From assembly GCA_030549175.1 (NCBI GenBank), contig JAUKUA010000002.1, positions 1,240,001 through 1,304,000 on the forward strand: a stretch of 64,000 bases of DNA, written 5' to 3'. Position 1 is the first letter of the stretch. Every line of letters begins with the position of its first letter. This document shows positions 1-10,564 of this stretch, one piece after another. This DNA is from Lasiosphaeris hirsuta. Its lineage: Eukaryota; Ascomycota; Sordariomycetes; Sordariales; Lasiosphaeriaceae. The notes beneath the pieces are model-generated. The model saw nothing but the letters and a program-made list of their open reading frames with translations. It had not been told where the DNA came from and searched no databases. The position numbers were made by a program, and so were the translations under genes.

Positions 1-368
1 ATGGGATCCCGAGTCTTGGCAACAAGGTTGAAAGCTCCCAGTCCCCTCGGCTGACGCACGGCACATGCGAGCGCCATGCATCCCATGGGGGAGTTTTTGG
101 GGACGGCACCCATTGAACCCCAAATATGAGGTTGATGTCGGGGTCTCAAACTCGGCGCCCCGGCTGACGTCTGGCGTGTGAAAGCCGACTTTAAGGCTGT
201 TCGGCTTTGGTACCCCACTCGCTCCAGTGTTTCCCAACTCGAGCAAGACAAATACAAATACCAGAATGTCGTCGATCTCACCCCACCCAGGGGCCATCTC
301 TTCTCCCACACCCTTCCGCATCTAGTTCCTAGTTCTCACCCGTACCGCACGGGGTCGTCACTGCCACC
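1..368. other. 5' intergenic region of the first MFS gene
   Basis: I see no convincing coding sequence here. The stretch ends in a C/T-rich leader just before the ATG at 369, in the good initiation context ccaccATG. It presumably holds the promoter and 5' UTR of the transporter, but I recognise no specific binding site. Confidence 0.5.
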
Positions 369-2383
369 ATGCCTTTTGGAATCCTGGATTGCAAGAAGAT
401 GGAAGTCGTGCCTGGCACGGGTACGCTCCCCTTCACTCAACACCTGCCGGGGTGTCATTACGGTTCTTTTGTACACGCTAACACTTCGGCTCCTGCCGTG
501 CCCAGCTTTCATGACCGACCAGGATGACCTGCCGCCCGAGCTGGCCGACATCCCTCGTGAACGACTGAAGCATGGAACAGGGCGATTCAAAGACGTGATC
601 CTGGTGCCTCAGCCATCTGACAGCCCAAACGACCCTCTGAACGTGAGCATACCTTCCCACGCCCCTCCCCCCCCCCCCCCCCCAAAACTCCCCCTAATCC
701 ACAACAGTAACTAACATCATCTTCAGTGGCCCCAATGGTTCGCGTAACCCCGCTGCACCCCTGAAAGAAAAGAAAGAAAAAAACAACTGACACGACACAC
801 CCTCCAGGAAAAAAGAACTAATCCTCTTCATCGTCGGCCTCTCCGCGGCCGTGGTGGGGGCCTACGGGCCGATGCTCTCGCCGGGCTTCGTCGAGATCGC
901 CGACAACCTCCACATCACGGTCGAGGTGCTAGCGCAGTCGACGGCCTGGCTGATCCTGTGCATCGGGCTCGGCCTGTTCCTGACCAACCCGCTCGCCAAG
1001 ATCATCGGGCGCCGCCCCGTGTACCTCCTCGCAATGGTAATCATGTTCGTGACGAGCGTGTGGGGCGCCGCTGTGACCGAGTACAACTCGTGGCTGGGGA
1101 GTCGCATCCTGGCCGGTGTCGGCATGGCGCCGTATGAGGTCTTGGTGCAGTGCACCATCGGGGACATGTACTTTGTGCATGAGCGCGCGACGCGGATCGC
1201 CGTGTGGAATCTGTTCTTGTTGACGGGGATTAGCGGGGGTGCGTTAATCGCCGGGTACATCATTGAGCGGGATGGGTATCGGTGGACGTTTGGCGTGTGT
1301 GCGATTTTGTTTGGCATTCTACTGATTGCCGTCATCTTCTTGGTACCTGAGACGGCTTACCGAAGAGACTCGGTTCTGCCGGTGCCGGTGAGTGACCAGG
1401 AGGAGAGAGAGGGCGAGGGCAGTGTCCACAAGATGAAGCTGGGCCATGATCACGATGTTCAGCACGTCAACGAGAAGGAGATGCATACGACGTATGACGG
1501 GGAGGGCGGCACCGCGGAGAAAAAGCACACCTACCTCCAGTCGCTGCGCGTCTTTACTGGGCGGTACTCGTACGCCCCTGGCTGGAAGGTATTTGCGCGG
1601 CCAGTTATCCTCTTGTTCTACCCCGCCGTCTTCTGGGGGTTTCTGATCTACGGTAAGCGTCTCTTATCTCATCCCTTCACCCTCGTCCCTGACAGCAAAA
1701 GGCACCACCCTCACTTGGATCGTCGTCTTCTCGGTTGTCAACGGCGTCATCTTTGTCGGCCCGCCCTATAACTTTAGCATCAGCCAAACGGGCCTCATCA
1801 GCTTGTCCCCCTTCGTCTTGACCATCATCGGCGAGCTAATCTCGGGCCCGCTCAACGACTGGATCTGCATCCATCTGACACGCAAAAACAAGGGCGTCTA
1901 CGAGCCCGAATTCAGGCTACCCCTAATGATTGTTGCTACCATCCTCGGAGTGGTCGGGTTCTTTGGCTTCGGTGCCACCGTGCAGTACCAGACGCACTGG
2001 CTGGGCCCTGTTTTGTGTTTTGGTCTCGCCAACATGAGTCTGGTCTTCGCGTCAACTTGTGTCTTTGGTTATGTTGTCGACAGCTACCGCGAGCACAACG
2101 AGGAGGCATTTGTTGCTATCAACGCGAGGAACTTGCTCACGTTTGGGTTGACCTACTTTGTGAACGACTGGTTAGCAGAGCAGGGGGCCCTGATCGTCTT
2201 TTCGATTCTGGGGTCATTGTTCTTGTTTGTCACCTTGTTGACAATACCTCTTTGGTGAGTTTCCAGAGCTGAGACTACTTCTTAGCAATGATGCTAACTG
2301 TGGATAGGATTTTCGGCAAGAAAATCCGAAGCTTTACTGGACGTAACGAGTGGCTGCAGAGATTCATGAACGATAAGGCTTAG
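369..2383 (+). CDS. MFS transporter, DHA1 family, HOL1-like
   Basis: This is a plasma-membrane major facilitator, probably a proton-coupled drug, polyamine or cation transporter of the fungal HOL1-like group; the substrate is unknown. Six exons keep frame exactly: 369-420, 506-642, 727-737, 808-1652, 1696-2254 and 2308-2383, giving 559 residues. The hydrophilic N-terminus has the family signature DDLPPELADIPRERLKHGTG followed by DPLNWPQWKKEL. Loop 2-3 carries GRRPV (about 134-138), the MFS motif A. A charged His/Glu-rich central loop separates the two six-helix halves. The start ATG is chosen because it gives the usual MPFGILD...VPGT opening. Exon 3 is only 11 nt long, but it is needed to build the conserved WPQW. 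The last intron has a clear GCTAAC branch site. The family assignment is firm; the substrate is not. Confidence 0.9.
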
Positions 2384-3659
2384 ACGATACAGGCTCGTTG
2401 TGTGGGAAAAATCCACCAGACGCGAGCGATATCTTTAGAATAAAACGTTGCATCTGTAAATACTATAACAACTGTTTCACAACACAAGCCTCGGATCATG
2501 TAACTGCCACCGCCAGGATTGGCTGGAGTGCTCAAATTGGACCAGCTACCCCCCGAGCCAGACAGCAGAGCCGAGCCAGAGATTGACAAGGCAAGTAAAT
2601 CACCTAATCACTTTATATTGAGGTCTTACAGAATGCAGGAGGTTGATAACAAGGCTTACGCTTGGCACCTGCATCTTCCTTGTGGCACCGACAAAGGGAG
2701 CTGAATGATGTATTGACCAATATATGCCGGCCTACTGACCAGTGGCTTGGAACCATTCATAGCAGCCCAGACCCAACATTCGCCAAGGTTTTGTGATTAC
2801 GAACTCCGAAACATTACATCAAAGCAAGTTGCCAAGATAGGTGGGCACATATTGTCAAGCTATGCCTATTCGTCACCGAATGGAGCGAGGTAATATGTCA
2901 GGATTGAAGCTGAAATATATGATCAAAGTGAAGATTTCCACGCAGCCTTATGTAACGTTCAATCTTTAACTTGACGTTAGCAGAATCTGCATCAAACGAG
3001 TCTCCTGGTTCTTTTTAGTGGTAGAATCAATCGTGGGTTACGTCCAACGCTTTCTCTCACTATGACAAATTAACAGAACCTATGCAAAGTCAGGTTGTAC
3101 CGGGACGCAGTACAAATCCACAAAGACAGATGTCTCCTGCTTTTCCCTCCCACACTCAGGGCTGGTTGTCTTCTTGATTGCCGATACATGTCGCGGTACG
3201 TAGCGGCTGTGGTAGTTATTGGCTTGGCGGGGAAGGGAAAGTGGCTGACTACAGCTCATCTAGTTTTTATCTACGAGAAGAATAACTGCCCCGGACGTGA
3301 GAGGCAGCTGTATATGGACACGTGCTATGATATAAATAGCTACAGCGCAATCAAGACGTGGTGTCACTAGGCCAGGTCTGGTTGTTTCTGTTGCTTGTTG
3401 CTGCCTCCAGTGGTAGTGTTTTGTATTTGCTGAGTGCCCACAGCATACAAGGGACAAGGGCCATGGTTTAGTTTTTCTTTTCGGACTTGAGCGGGTTTGG
3501 AGTACCAGTAGTGCTATTGGCACCAAGCGTCTTTACCTTGGGCACTTCAGGCTATAACAGAAACATATCAATTGACAACTTCGCACTTCAAGTTCAGTTA
3601 CCGTCGTCTCAGCCATGTAACCACTGTGGTTTCAGGAGCAAAAGGATGAGATATGTATC
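2384..3659. other. intergenic region
   Basis: This is the 3' flank of the MFS gene. Open frames are all shorter than 95 codons and none resembles a known protein. A TATAAATAG box-like string lies near 3330, but no gene can be tied to it. Confidence 0.5.
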
Positions 3660-3740
3660 GACGTAGGCTAGATTTGAACCGACGCTCCCGAAGGAACAAG
3701 ACTCTTAATATTGCGCATTAGACCACTCTGCTACCACGCC
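3660..3740 (-). tRNA. degenerate tRNA-Leu(AAG)-like gene, possibly a pseudogene
   Basis: The minus strand folds into a class II tRNA of 81 nt without CCA. The acceptor stem GGCGTGG pairs with CTACGTC, with two G-U pairs. There is a canonical A box (GCAGAGTGGTCTAATGC), a 7-nt anticodon loop TTAAGAG with anticodon AAG, and a long variable arm TCC-TTCG-GGA. The B box is GGTTCAAATCT. The long variable arm and the AAG anticodon point to leucine. Against function, the anticodon stem has one mismatch, the T stem has one mismatch plus two G-U pairs, and several departures from a normal tRNA-Leu look like G-to-A or C-to-T changes. It may be a RIP-damaged or decaying copy. Confidence 0.55.
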
Positions 3741-6656
3741 TGTTGATGATACTGCTCTGTGGAGCTGTTGAAGGGAGATGTCTGCATCTCGGAATTGACT
3801 AAACATCCAGATGTGGACAAGATCCAACGGGGTTTCGAGTTGGGATCCTGGTCGGTGGCATATTCTATCCACTCAGGTGTCCAGATCTAGGGCTAGTAGT
3901 GAGGCCAAGTCAACGGCTATCTAGCATCTCGACAGTGAAGCAATTTACTGCACTGGTGTCTTACCAACGGCCCCATGTGGCTGAGATGTTTTGATAAAGG
4001 AGAAGTGTCTTGAACTAGTACCTGATGTACTTGATGAGTTGATTGACATGACTTGAGGGGTAGTAGTATACCTAGACATTGAGCGCCAGACACGCCATCT
4101 ACACGGCCCGGTGTTTTACCATGAAGTTTAGGAAAGTTTGATGAAAGTAACAACCAACATTTCCATGAGCAGCTGACCAAGTCATAAATGACGGCCTGAA
4201 AGCCATCATCGATTGGCTACCTTATCAGAGCAACTGTAACTTGATCCGTGATGGCGTTGTCACGGGAACGCTGATGAAATAAACGATTGATCCCTACACT
4301 CTCATGATTTTGACGAGGGATGGTTGGTGCTTTATTAGGCGGTGAATCCCCGTCCAATGGTAGGACCCCGAGAGTAACTTCTAAGCGGATATGAGGTCCG
4401 AGAGTATGAGAGGTAGACACAGTACACCCAAGCATCACCTTAACCTCGCCGATGGGACATACCATGTAAGAGACCGTGTAGCCAAAAGGCTTCGCACCAC
4501 AAGGGAGACCAAGACAACGTTCCCTCCATGATATCCACCATGCTCCCTCCACGTGCCCCCGTCTATTTTTATCCAACGACCAGGCGCGATACCACGGTGG
4601 TGTCACTGTGTGCTGGCCCGGGGGCGTTGGATCGAGATAAGGCATCCCCTCGTCGGTTCCAATGGAACCTCCGGCGAGCGTGTCCGGCCCGGGTACTGAA
4701 ACAGCGCCATCGCTAGGTGGGGGGTAGTAATTAACCCGAAGCAGAGACCCGGGGATCTGGACTTTTGGGTCCCTATCCCACCCATCCGACGGCGCATCCG
4801 AAGATGGACGGATGGGGTCCCGGCTGGTTTACTTTGGGTTAGTAAGGTAAGTTACCAAAGGGAAATATGTTTCCGGCTAGAACTCCAGCCAAGGTCGTAT
4901 TCGGGGTGCATTCGACAGTCCACTGAGAGCGTGGTCCTCGGAGCATGCCGGGAAGAATCTTATTCGGGGCAGGTGTGAGATAACAGTCGGAAGGGGGTTG
5001 CGGGATGGGAAGCCGTGGCGGGCGAAGGCAATTCCCGAGGTTTTCCCATGCGGCATGCACTACGCTGGACTTGGAGATATGGGATGGCTGTTGGTTAGTG
5101 ACACGGTGACTAAAAGAAATTGATGGGATGGGGCCATGGATCAGGGTTGTATCGCGGGGGTTGCTATCTTGGATTGAAGACCGAGTTCCAAAATTGACAT
5201 ATTTGGTTGAGCCGGGAATGGGGGTTCATGTTTTTAAGTGAAAGTGAGAGATTTTTAGAGTGTTTGGAGCAGGCTCTCGAATGAGCCTCTCCTCGTGGCA
5301 CAATTTTGGGTATTGTGGGCCGCCGCGTGGGCAGGAATTTTGGAAACAAGGGAAACGTTTTGATGGGATTTGGGAGAAAAAACGTGACTTCGCATGTGAT
5401 GCATGATGTCAGGAAAATTCGGATGTCGGGCCCGGCCGTGCGACTCGACAGGAAGAGGGTGTCGCATCCCGAACCGAGGCCAGCGACAGAGACCGGACGG
5501 AAAGGGCATCCAGGAAATGGGCTTTTCGGTCTCTATCTGGGAAACACCAAGGACCCAATTGATGATTAAACTGGACGCAGGACCCTGGGAAGGACCCGAA
5601 CGGAGACGAGATAATCTACGAGGCTCAAATCGAGGCTCAAATAGATGATGTTATCGACATGCGAGACCAGAGAGTCGGAGGACGGCGGTTAGTGACCGAC
5701 AGCCGACGGGACGGGTTTCGAGTCTTTGTCGCTGTCGAAAACAGAAAGCGCAATCGCATTCGCCATCGCAGGCGCAGCCGATGCAGCCGTAGCGACTCGC
5801 GCAGCAAATCAAAGCCCAGGGGGGGGGCGTCAGGGGGGGCGACAAGGAGGCACGCCAGGGGGGAATGGCGGGCCGAGAGGCGGTTCGCCGGCGCCACTCC
5901 TTTCAGGCGATGCGGAGTGGTGCTTCCGATTCTGGGTCGCGCTCCTTGCCCTCCTCACCCCACACGTCCGCAAGGTTACCCCCAGTCGCAGCGTGGCAGC
6001 CCAGGCCTGCCAGGACCCCCCCGCAGCGCCTACCGAAAGTTCCGGCAGCCGTTAGATCTCTGGATTCTGGGGGACTGGAACGACGGGCTGCGGCGCCGCG
6101 GCAGCGTTTTCCTGCTGACGGACACAAGACGGCCCAGAAGCTGCATGCGCATTGGGTGCATGGTGGGCGTGTGTGGAGTGCGCGATGCTCCCGCGCGAGT
6201 CCCGCAACACGGAATGCGCCAGATGCAGTTCTCTCGCCCCACGAAATGCATTTGGCATTTTGCTTGAGATGCGGCGGCACGGCGGGACTCGGAGACTGAC
6301 GCGCCGCGGGGCTGCGGGCTGCGAGAAGGCCAGGAAGGCACGAAGGCCAGGACTCCTGGTCGGCGTCTAGGCCAGAGACGGGGCAGCATTCTGCCTAAAG
6401 AAAACACTGGGTCGGCGACCGGTATATTGATGCCTCTTCCGACACGCTGGCTAGCGCGATGCACAATCCTGATGGGCAGATAGATGGGTTATCTAGGCCT
6501 GGTCCCGTTCCTGTTTCCAGGTCACGGTCGACTTTTTCGTCTTTCTGGGAGTTGGCCAACGCGACACACCACGCACCACAACCGAATCCCACCATATTAT
6601 ATTTTTCTCAGGCTGGTTCTCGACCGATGCGGCGACGGTAGCATGCCCAACACACC
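3741..6656. other. intergenic region upstream of the DUF1479 gene
   Basis: No supported gene. From about 5650 the DNA is very GC-rich, with G runs at 5820-5845. It therefore shows long overlapping open frames in several frames on both strands, which is typical of noncoding GC-rich DNA. The last few hundred bases presumably hold the promoter and 5' UTR of the gene starting at 6657. Confidence 0.45.
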
Positions 6657-8834
6657 ATGACCTCCACCAGCGCCGCCGTCTCGACGCGCGCCATGAGGGA
6701 CGTCGACATGAGCGGGACAGGCACGGCCTCGATCCAGGTCTCGGTTTCGGCCTCGATTCTGGGCACCAGCACCAGCACCAGCACACACACGAGCCCGAGC
6801 ATTGCGAACAGGAGCATTCCCACTACCACATCGAATGGTAGTGCCGACAAGGACCAGGGGTCCCGATGCTCCCAATGTGGGCGGCGGCGCAAGCCGTGCC
6901 CGTGTAACCACGTCGCCCAGCAGGCCCAGCAGCTGCTCCAACAGCCCCAAATGTTGGAGCCGACCCCCCCAATTTCCAACGGAAGCCTCAGCACCGCTCG
7001 ACCCCGCAGGATCTCCAAGCTCAAGCACCGCACCTTAACAGCGACGCTGTCCTCGCTGAAAACTGGGAATAATCCTCCCAGCGTCAGCTTCAGTCTCGAG
7101 ACCCATCATTCCGGCGAACCGTCAGGAGAAGCGGCCGACCCAAGACCCGACCTGGCGAACAGCATGGAACCCCCCGTCCTGTCCTTCTACGGCACCGAGC
7201 CGGTGCCGCTGCCCACGCGCTTCGCCCACATCAAGCGCAGCTTGACCCAGGGCCACGAGGAAGCCCTTTCCGCCTCCTGGACACGGCTGCTGCGCGCCCT
7301 CTCCTCGGCCGTCTCGCACATTGAGTCCCGCGGCAGCAACATCACACCCTCGATCGACTTCTCCGAGATCGCCAACCCGACCGAGACAGCCGCCTTCGCG
7401 CGCGACCTCAAGCGCTACGGCCTGGGCGTTGTGCGCGGCGTGGTGCCCCGCCCCGACGCCCAGGCCGCCATCGACGAGACGGTCAAGTACCTCGAGACGA
7501 AAAACGACTTCAAGACGCCCCCGCCGCAGGATCCGACATGTTTCGACTTTTTCTGGACGCCGGCGCAGGTACGCACGCGCGCGCATCCCCGGGTGCTCGA
7601 GGCGCAGCGGTTCGCCATGGGGCTGTGGGACGCCGACGGCGACGATCGCATGGCGGCGCGGTTCCCCATTGCGTACGCCGATCGACTGCGCATCCACGGC
7701 GCCAATGTGGGCGGGGTGGGGCCCGAGGCGGGCGGGGAGCCGAGCGAGGAGGTGCAGCGGGCGTTTGTGGAGTCGTTTGGGGATTTCGCGTCGAGCACCG
7801 TGATTGCGCAGGTGGATAATGGGAGCCTGGAGCGGTGGGAGCCCGATGGCTACGGCCGCGGCGGCACATACGATGCCGTATTCAAGGGCGAGTGGGAGAA
7901 GTACGACCCGTGGGATCCGACCTTCCGGGTCACGGCCACGCCCGACCTGTACAACGGCTACGGCGCCTGCAGCATCTTCCGCATGTACCAGGGCGTGGTG
8001 GCGCTGTCGACCATCGAGCCGGGGCTCATCCGCCTGCTGCCGTCCCCCAAGCTCGCGACCGCCTACTTCCTCCTCCGCCCCTTCTTCGCCCCCAAAACAC
8101 CGCCCCCGGCCCACCGCTCGGGCCCGGAGTGGGACGCCTTCCTGGCGCCCGAGAACTGGGAACTGACCGAGGACCACAACACCGTCATCCACGGCGCCGT
8201 GCCCGGCCACGCGCAGCGCCTGACAGAACTCTGGCACCCGCACCTGCACCTGCGGCGCACCCTTGTGACCATTCCCACCCTCCAGACGGGCGACTACATC
8301 GTCTGGCACCCAGACCTAGCCTACCACATGACTAGCAACCCGAACGTGATGGCGTCGCGCGCGCCCACCCCCCCACCACCCAGCGACGAAGCGACGACCG
8401 AGAGCAAGAACAACGTATCCATCCTCGTCTACGTCCCAGCCGCGCCGCTAACCCAGACCAACGCGCTGTACCTCGCGCGCCAGCGCAAGACGTTCCTGCG
8501 GGGCCACCCCGGCCCCGACTTCGACTCGACCGGCAGCGGGCTGGGCAGCGAGGCGTCGCACTCGGGCCGCCCCGGCGAGACCGACATCGCGCAGGTCGGG
8601 GGCCCCGCGGGCCTGCAGGCCATGGGGCTCGCGCCGTTCGACGTCGCGTCGACGCCGACGGGCGAGGATAGGGAGGAGGCCAAGGGCAAGGACGGCAAGG
8701 GAAGGGCTGAGGCTGAGGTGGCGCGGCTGGCGAACATTATTCTGTTTCCAGATCGCTATGATTTCTACATGACCAAGAGGAGTGGTGGCGGCCTGGAGGG
8801 GAGTGGGAAGAGGGTCAAGGTCGAAGGGGAATGA
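6657..8834 (+). CDS. DUF1479 family protein (YbiU-like, putative Fe(II)/2OG oxygenase fold)
   Basis: An uninterrupted frame of 725 residues. From about residue 175 it matches the DUF1479 family, which is related to bacterial YbiU and has a double-stranded beta-helix (2-oxoglutarate oxygenase-like) fold. Recognisable blocks are ITPSIDFSEIANP, GLGVVRGVVPR, CFDFFWTPAQ, RMYQGVVALSTIEPGLIRLL and the C-terminal GDYIVWHPDLAYHM, which contains candidate metal-binding His and Asp residues. The biochemical reaction is not established. The first 170 residues are Ser/Thr-rich low complexity with a small Cys cluster (CSQCGRRRKPCPC) and are longer than in most relatives. A shorter product starting at the Met of MEPPVLSFYG (codon at 7164) is possible. 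The gene stands alone, flanked by AT-rich DNA. Confidence 0.8.
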   Translation: MTSTSAAVSTRAMRDVDMSGTGTASIQVSVSASILGTSTSTSTHTSPSIANRSIPTTTSNGSADKDQGSRCSQCGRRRKPCPCNHVAQQAQQLLQQPQMLEPTPPISNGSLSTARPRRISKLKHRTLTATLSSLKTGNNPPSVSFSLETHHSGEPSGEAADPRPDLANSMEPPVLSFYGTEPVPLPTRFAHIKRSLTQGHEEALSASWTRLLRALSSAVSHIESRGSNITPSIDFSEIANPTETAAFARDLKRYGLGVVRGVVPRPDAQAAIDETVKYLETKNDFKTPPPQDPTCFDFFWTPAQVRTRAHPRVLEAQRFAMGLWDADGDDRMAARFPIAYADRLRIHGANVGGVGPEAGGEPSEEVQRAFVESFGDFASSTVIAQVDNGSLERWEPDGYGRGGTYDAVFKGEWEKYDPWDPTFRVTATPDLYNGYGACSIFRMYQGVVALSTIEPGLIRLLPSPKLATAYFLLRPFFAPKTPPPAHRSGPEWDAFLAPENWELTEDHNTVIHGAVPGHAQRLTELWHPHLHLRRTLVTIPTLQTGDYIVWHPDLAYHMTSNPNVMASRAPTPPPPSDEATTESKNNVSILVYVPAAPLTQTNALYLARQRKTFLRGHPGPDFDSTGSGLGSEASHSGRPGETDIAQVGGPAGLQAMGLAPFDVASTPTGEDREEAKGKDGKGRAEAEVARLANIILFPDRYDFYMTKRSGGGLEGSGKRVKVEGE

Positions 8835-9775
8835 GGAGAGGTAGGGGTTGCATATTTGCGATCCCGGCCGATGGCCCGGAGGCACTGGAGCGGACATAGA
8901 GGAGACTCATACCCCGTAAGGTTGGTGATTATGGTGACAGGTCCAAGTCAGTGGGACGAGAGCCTAGGCAGAGTTTCGTTGTTTGTATATAGCATAACAC
9001 AAGCGTGGTAAGAAGATAAAGGCTTGAACCAGTCATGACGAGCGATGGGGAGAAGAAGTGGATTGATAATCCAAATGAGGCCAAAAAAAATAAAATAAAA
9101 TAAAATAAAAAAGAAGATATAACACTAGGGGTTCGCTAGTCGTTACCGACCCAACTACTAAGCTAGCTCTCACTAGCTAATCTATGGGAGAGCAGACGGG
9201 ATTCCAAGTTTCACTATCAGCCCTTCTCTTATATATAAAATCTACGGAATATGGAAGCTCAGGGAGCTTAGAAAACGGGATACAAAGGCTGGCCCCCTGC
9301 TAATCCAAGGACGAAATCTTAGTATTTTTATTTTATAAAGTTATATAACCCGTTAATAGTAAAGCTAAGCTTAGTATTAATAGAGGAGGCTAAATGGTAA
9401 TTTATTATAAAGGCGTTACTTTAGATATTTTGTAACGCTGTTCGGTGCCGGGGTGACGAGGATGGGGGGTCACAGTGCAAGATGATAGAACAGTGGTTAG
9501 GTGGTTGCAAGAAGATTAATTGAAGCCTGGACCCCTCAACTCTGTTTAGTGGTCCGTGCTCTTTTCTATCTGGGCTAGAGTATCTAGAAACGGTAGGTTA
9601 CTTTGTGGACTCCCCATGGTCTACATCCCGAGCTATCCCGCTCCTTGCGAAGGACTTCCGTGGAGGTGGTCATTATTCTTTGCTCTGCATCGTCCGACGG
9701 TGCTCCCGGCACCTGCGCTCGCAAGTGTGCATGTTATATATTTATTATTAACTAGCTTTTTATTTATAACCCTTA
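8835..9775. other. AT-rich intergenic block with simple repeat
   Basis: This holds an imperfect (AAAAT)n tract at about 9083-9112 and a strongly AT-rich stretch from about 9220 to 9450. The latter is rich in TTA and TAT steps, contains no long open frame, and looks like RIP-mutated repeat DNA. No gene is seen. Confidence 0.5.
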
Positions 9776-10268
9776 GGCCCTGATCCACAACCTGCACGGC
9801 TTGCAGATTCGGTGCGAAAAAGTAACATTCAGGTAGGTGGGTCTATTTAGATGTACCGTTGGCCTGTGCGAAGGCTGAAGCTGAGGGTTGAGGTTATGTG
9901 TGCGCAAGCTGAAGCTCTATAATTACAGTGGCTTTCAGCGGGGTGATGCGCTATAGGCCGCTATAGAGGTAGTGCGGGGGCCCTAAAATCCAAAATCTGC
10001 AAGCCGTGTTAGATCTCGCAAGCCAAAGTTGGCTTGCTGCACGGCTTGCAGCGCTGATTTTCAGGCTGTTATTGCCGTATTTGGTGTGATCTGCGCGTTG
10101 GCATTAGGGGGGTACTTGAAGGGCAGGGGTACAGAATCGATTGATGTGGCTGTGGCCAAATTTTGGTGCTAAAACAGGCGTAGTTACATCGATAAATTCT
10201 GGCTTGGAAAAAGTGGGCCACTTTTGGGTGACTGAACCTGCAAGCCGTGCAAGTTGTGGATCAGGGCC
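9776..10268. mobile_element. PIF/Harbinger-like MITE, 493 bp, with 31-bp inverted ends and TTA target duplication
   Basis: Terminal inverted repeats at 9776-9806 and 10238-10268 begin GGCCCTGATCCACAAC and match at 30 of 31 positions. Each end is flanked by TTA (9773-9775 and 10269-10271), the 3-bp target duplication typical of PIF/Harbinger elements. The inside has no coding capacity. It holds a nested palindrome: CTGCAAGCCGTG at 9997-10008 pairs with CACGGCTTGCAG at 10040-10051, and the inner GCAAGCCAA at 10018-10026 pairs with TTGGCTTGC at 10029-10037. The outer palindrome arm repeats the subterminal CTGCACGGCTTGCAG motif of the ends, so it may be an extra transposase-binding site. The superfamily call rests on the TTA duplication and the size. 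Confidence 0.8.
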
Positions 10269-10369
10269 TTAAGTAGCGAGGTAATAGACACACGTGGCCC
10301 ATATTGACCTAGCAAACTCGACGAACAATGTTGCCCACATAAGACTAATTTCACTTCGTACAAACGCCG

Positions 10370-10564
10370 AGTCTGACTGACATGAGTGGCGCACGGGCGA
10401 TTAAGTGGGCAGCTGAAGAGCACCAAGTCGACATCATCTCCATGTCATTCGGCTTTGACCACGAAATCCCCGTAGGCAACTGGCAGGTATCCATTCTGGG
10501 CATTCAGAGGCTGTATAGGAATCTCGAGCTAGCCACCCCCTCTCTGTATTATTTACATGAATAA
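10370..10564 (+). pseudogene. fragment of a subtilisin-like (S8) peptidase gene
   Basis: The short frame encodes ARAIKWAAEEHQVDIISMSF. This closely resembles the block around the oxyanion region of fungal subtilase domains, especially those attached to NACHT or ankyrin proteins (pattern AI.WA.....DIISMSFG). The similarity fades after SFGFDHEI, and no Asp, His or Ser catalytic block can be followed around it. It is therefore a relic, lying 100 bp from a MITE. The assignment is from pattern recall only. Confidence 0.4.

Noticed and set aside
5659..6267. 202-codon Arg-rich plus-strand frame with overlapping frames on both strands
   Set aside because: All frames here are long because the DNA is very GC-rich; the sequence is low complexity without splice or domain support.
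7122..8309. 395-codon open frame antisense to the DUF1479 gene
   Set aside because: A mirror of the GC-rich codon usage of the sense gene; the composition is Arg/Gly/Ala-rich and no domain is visible.
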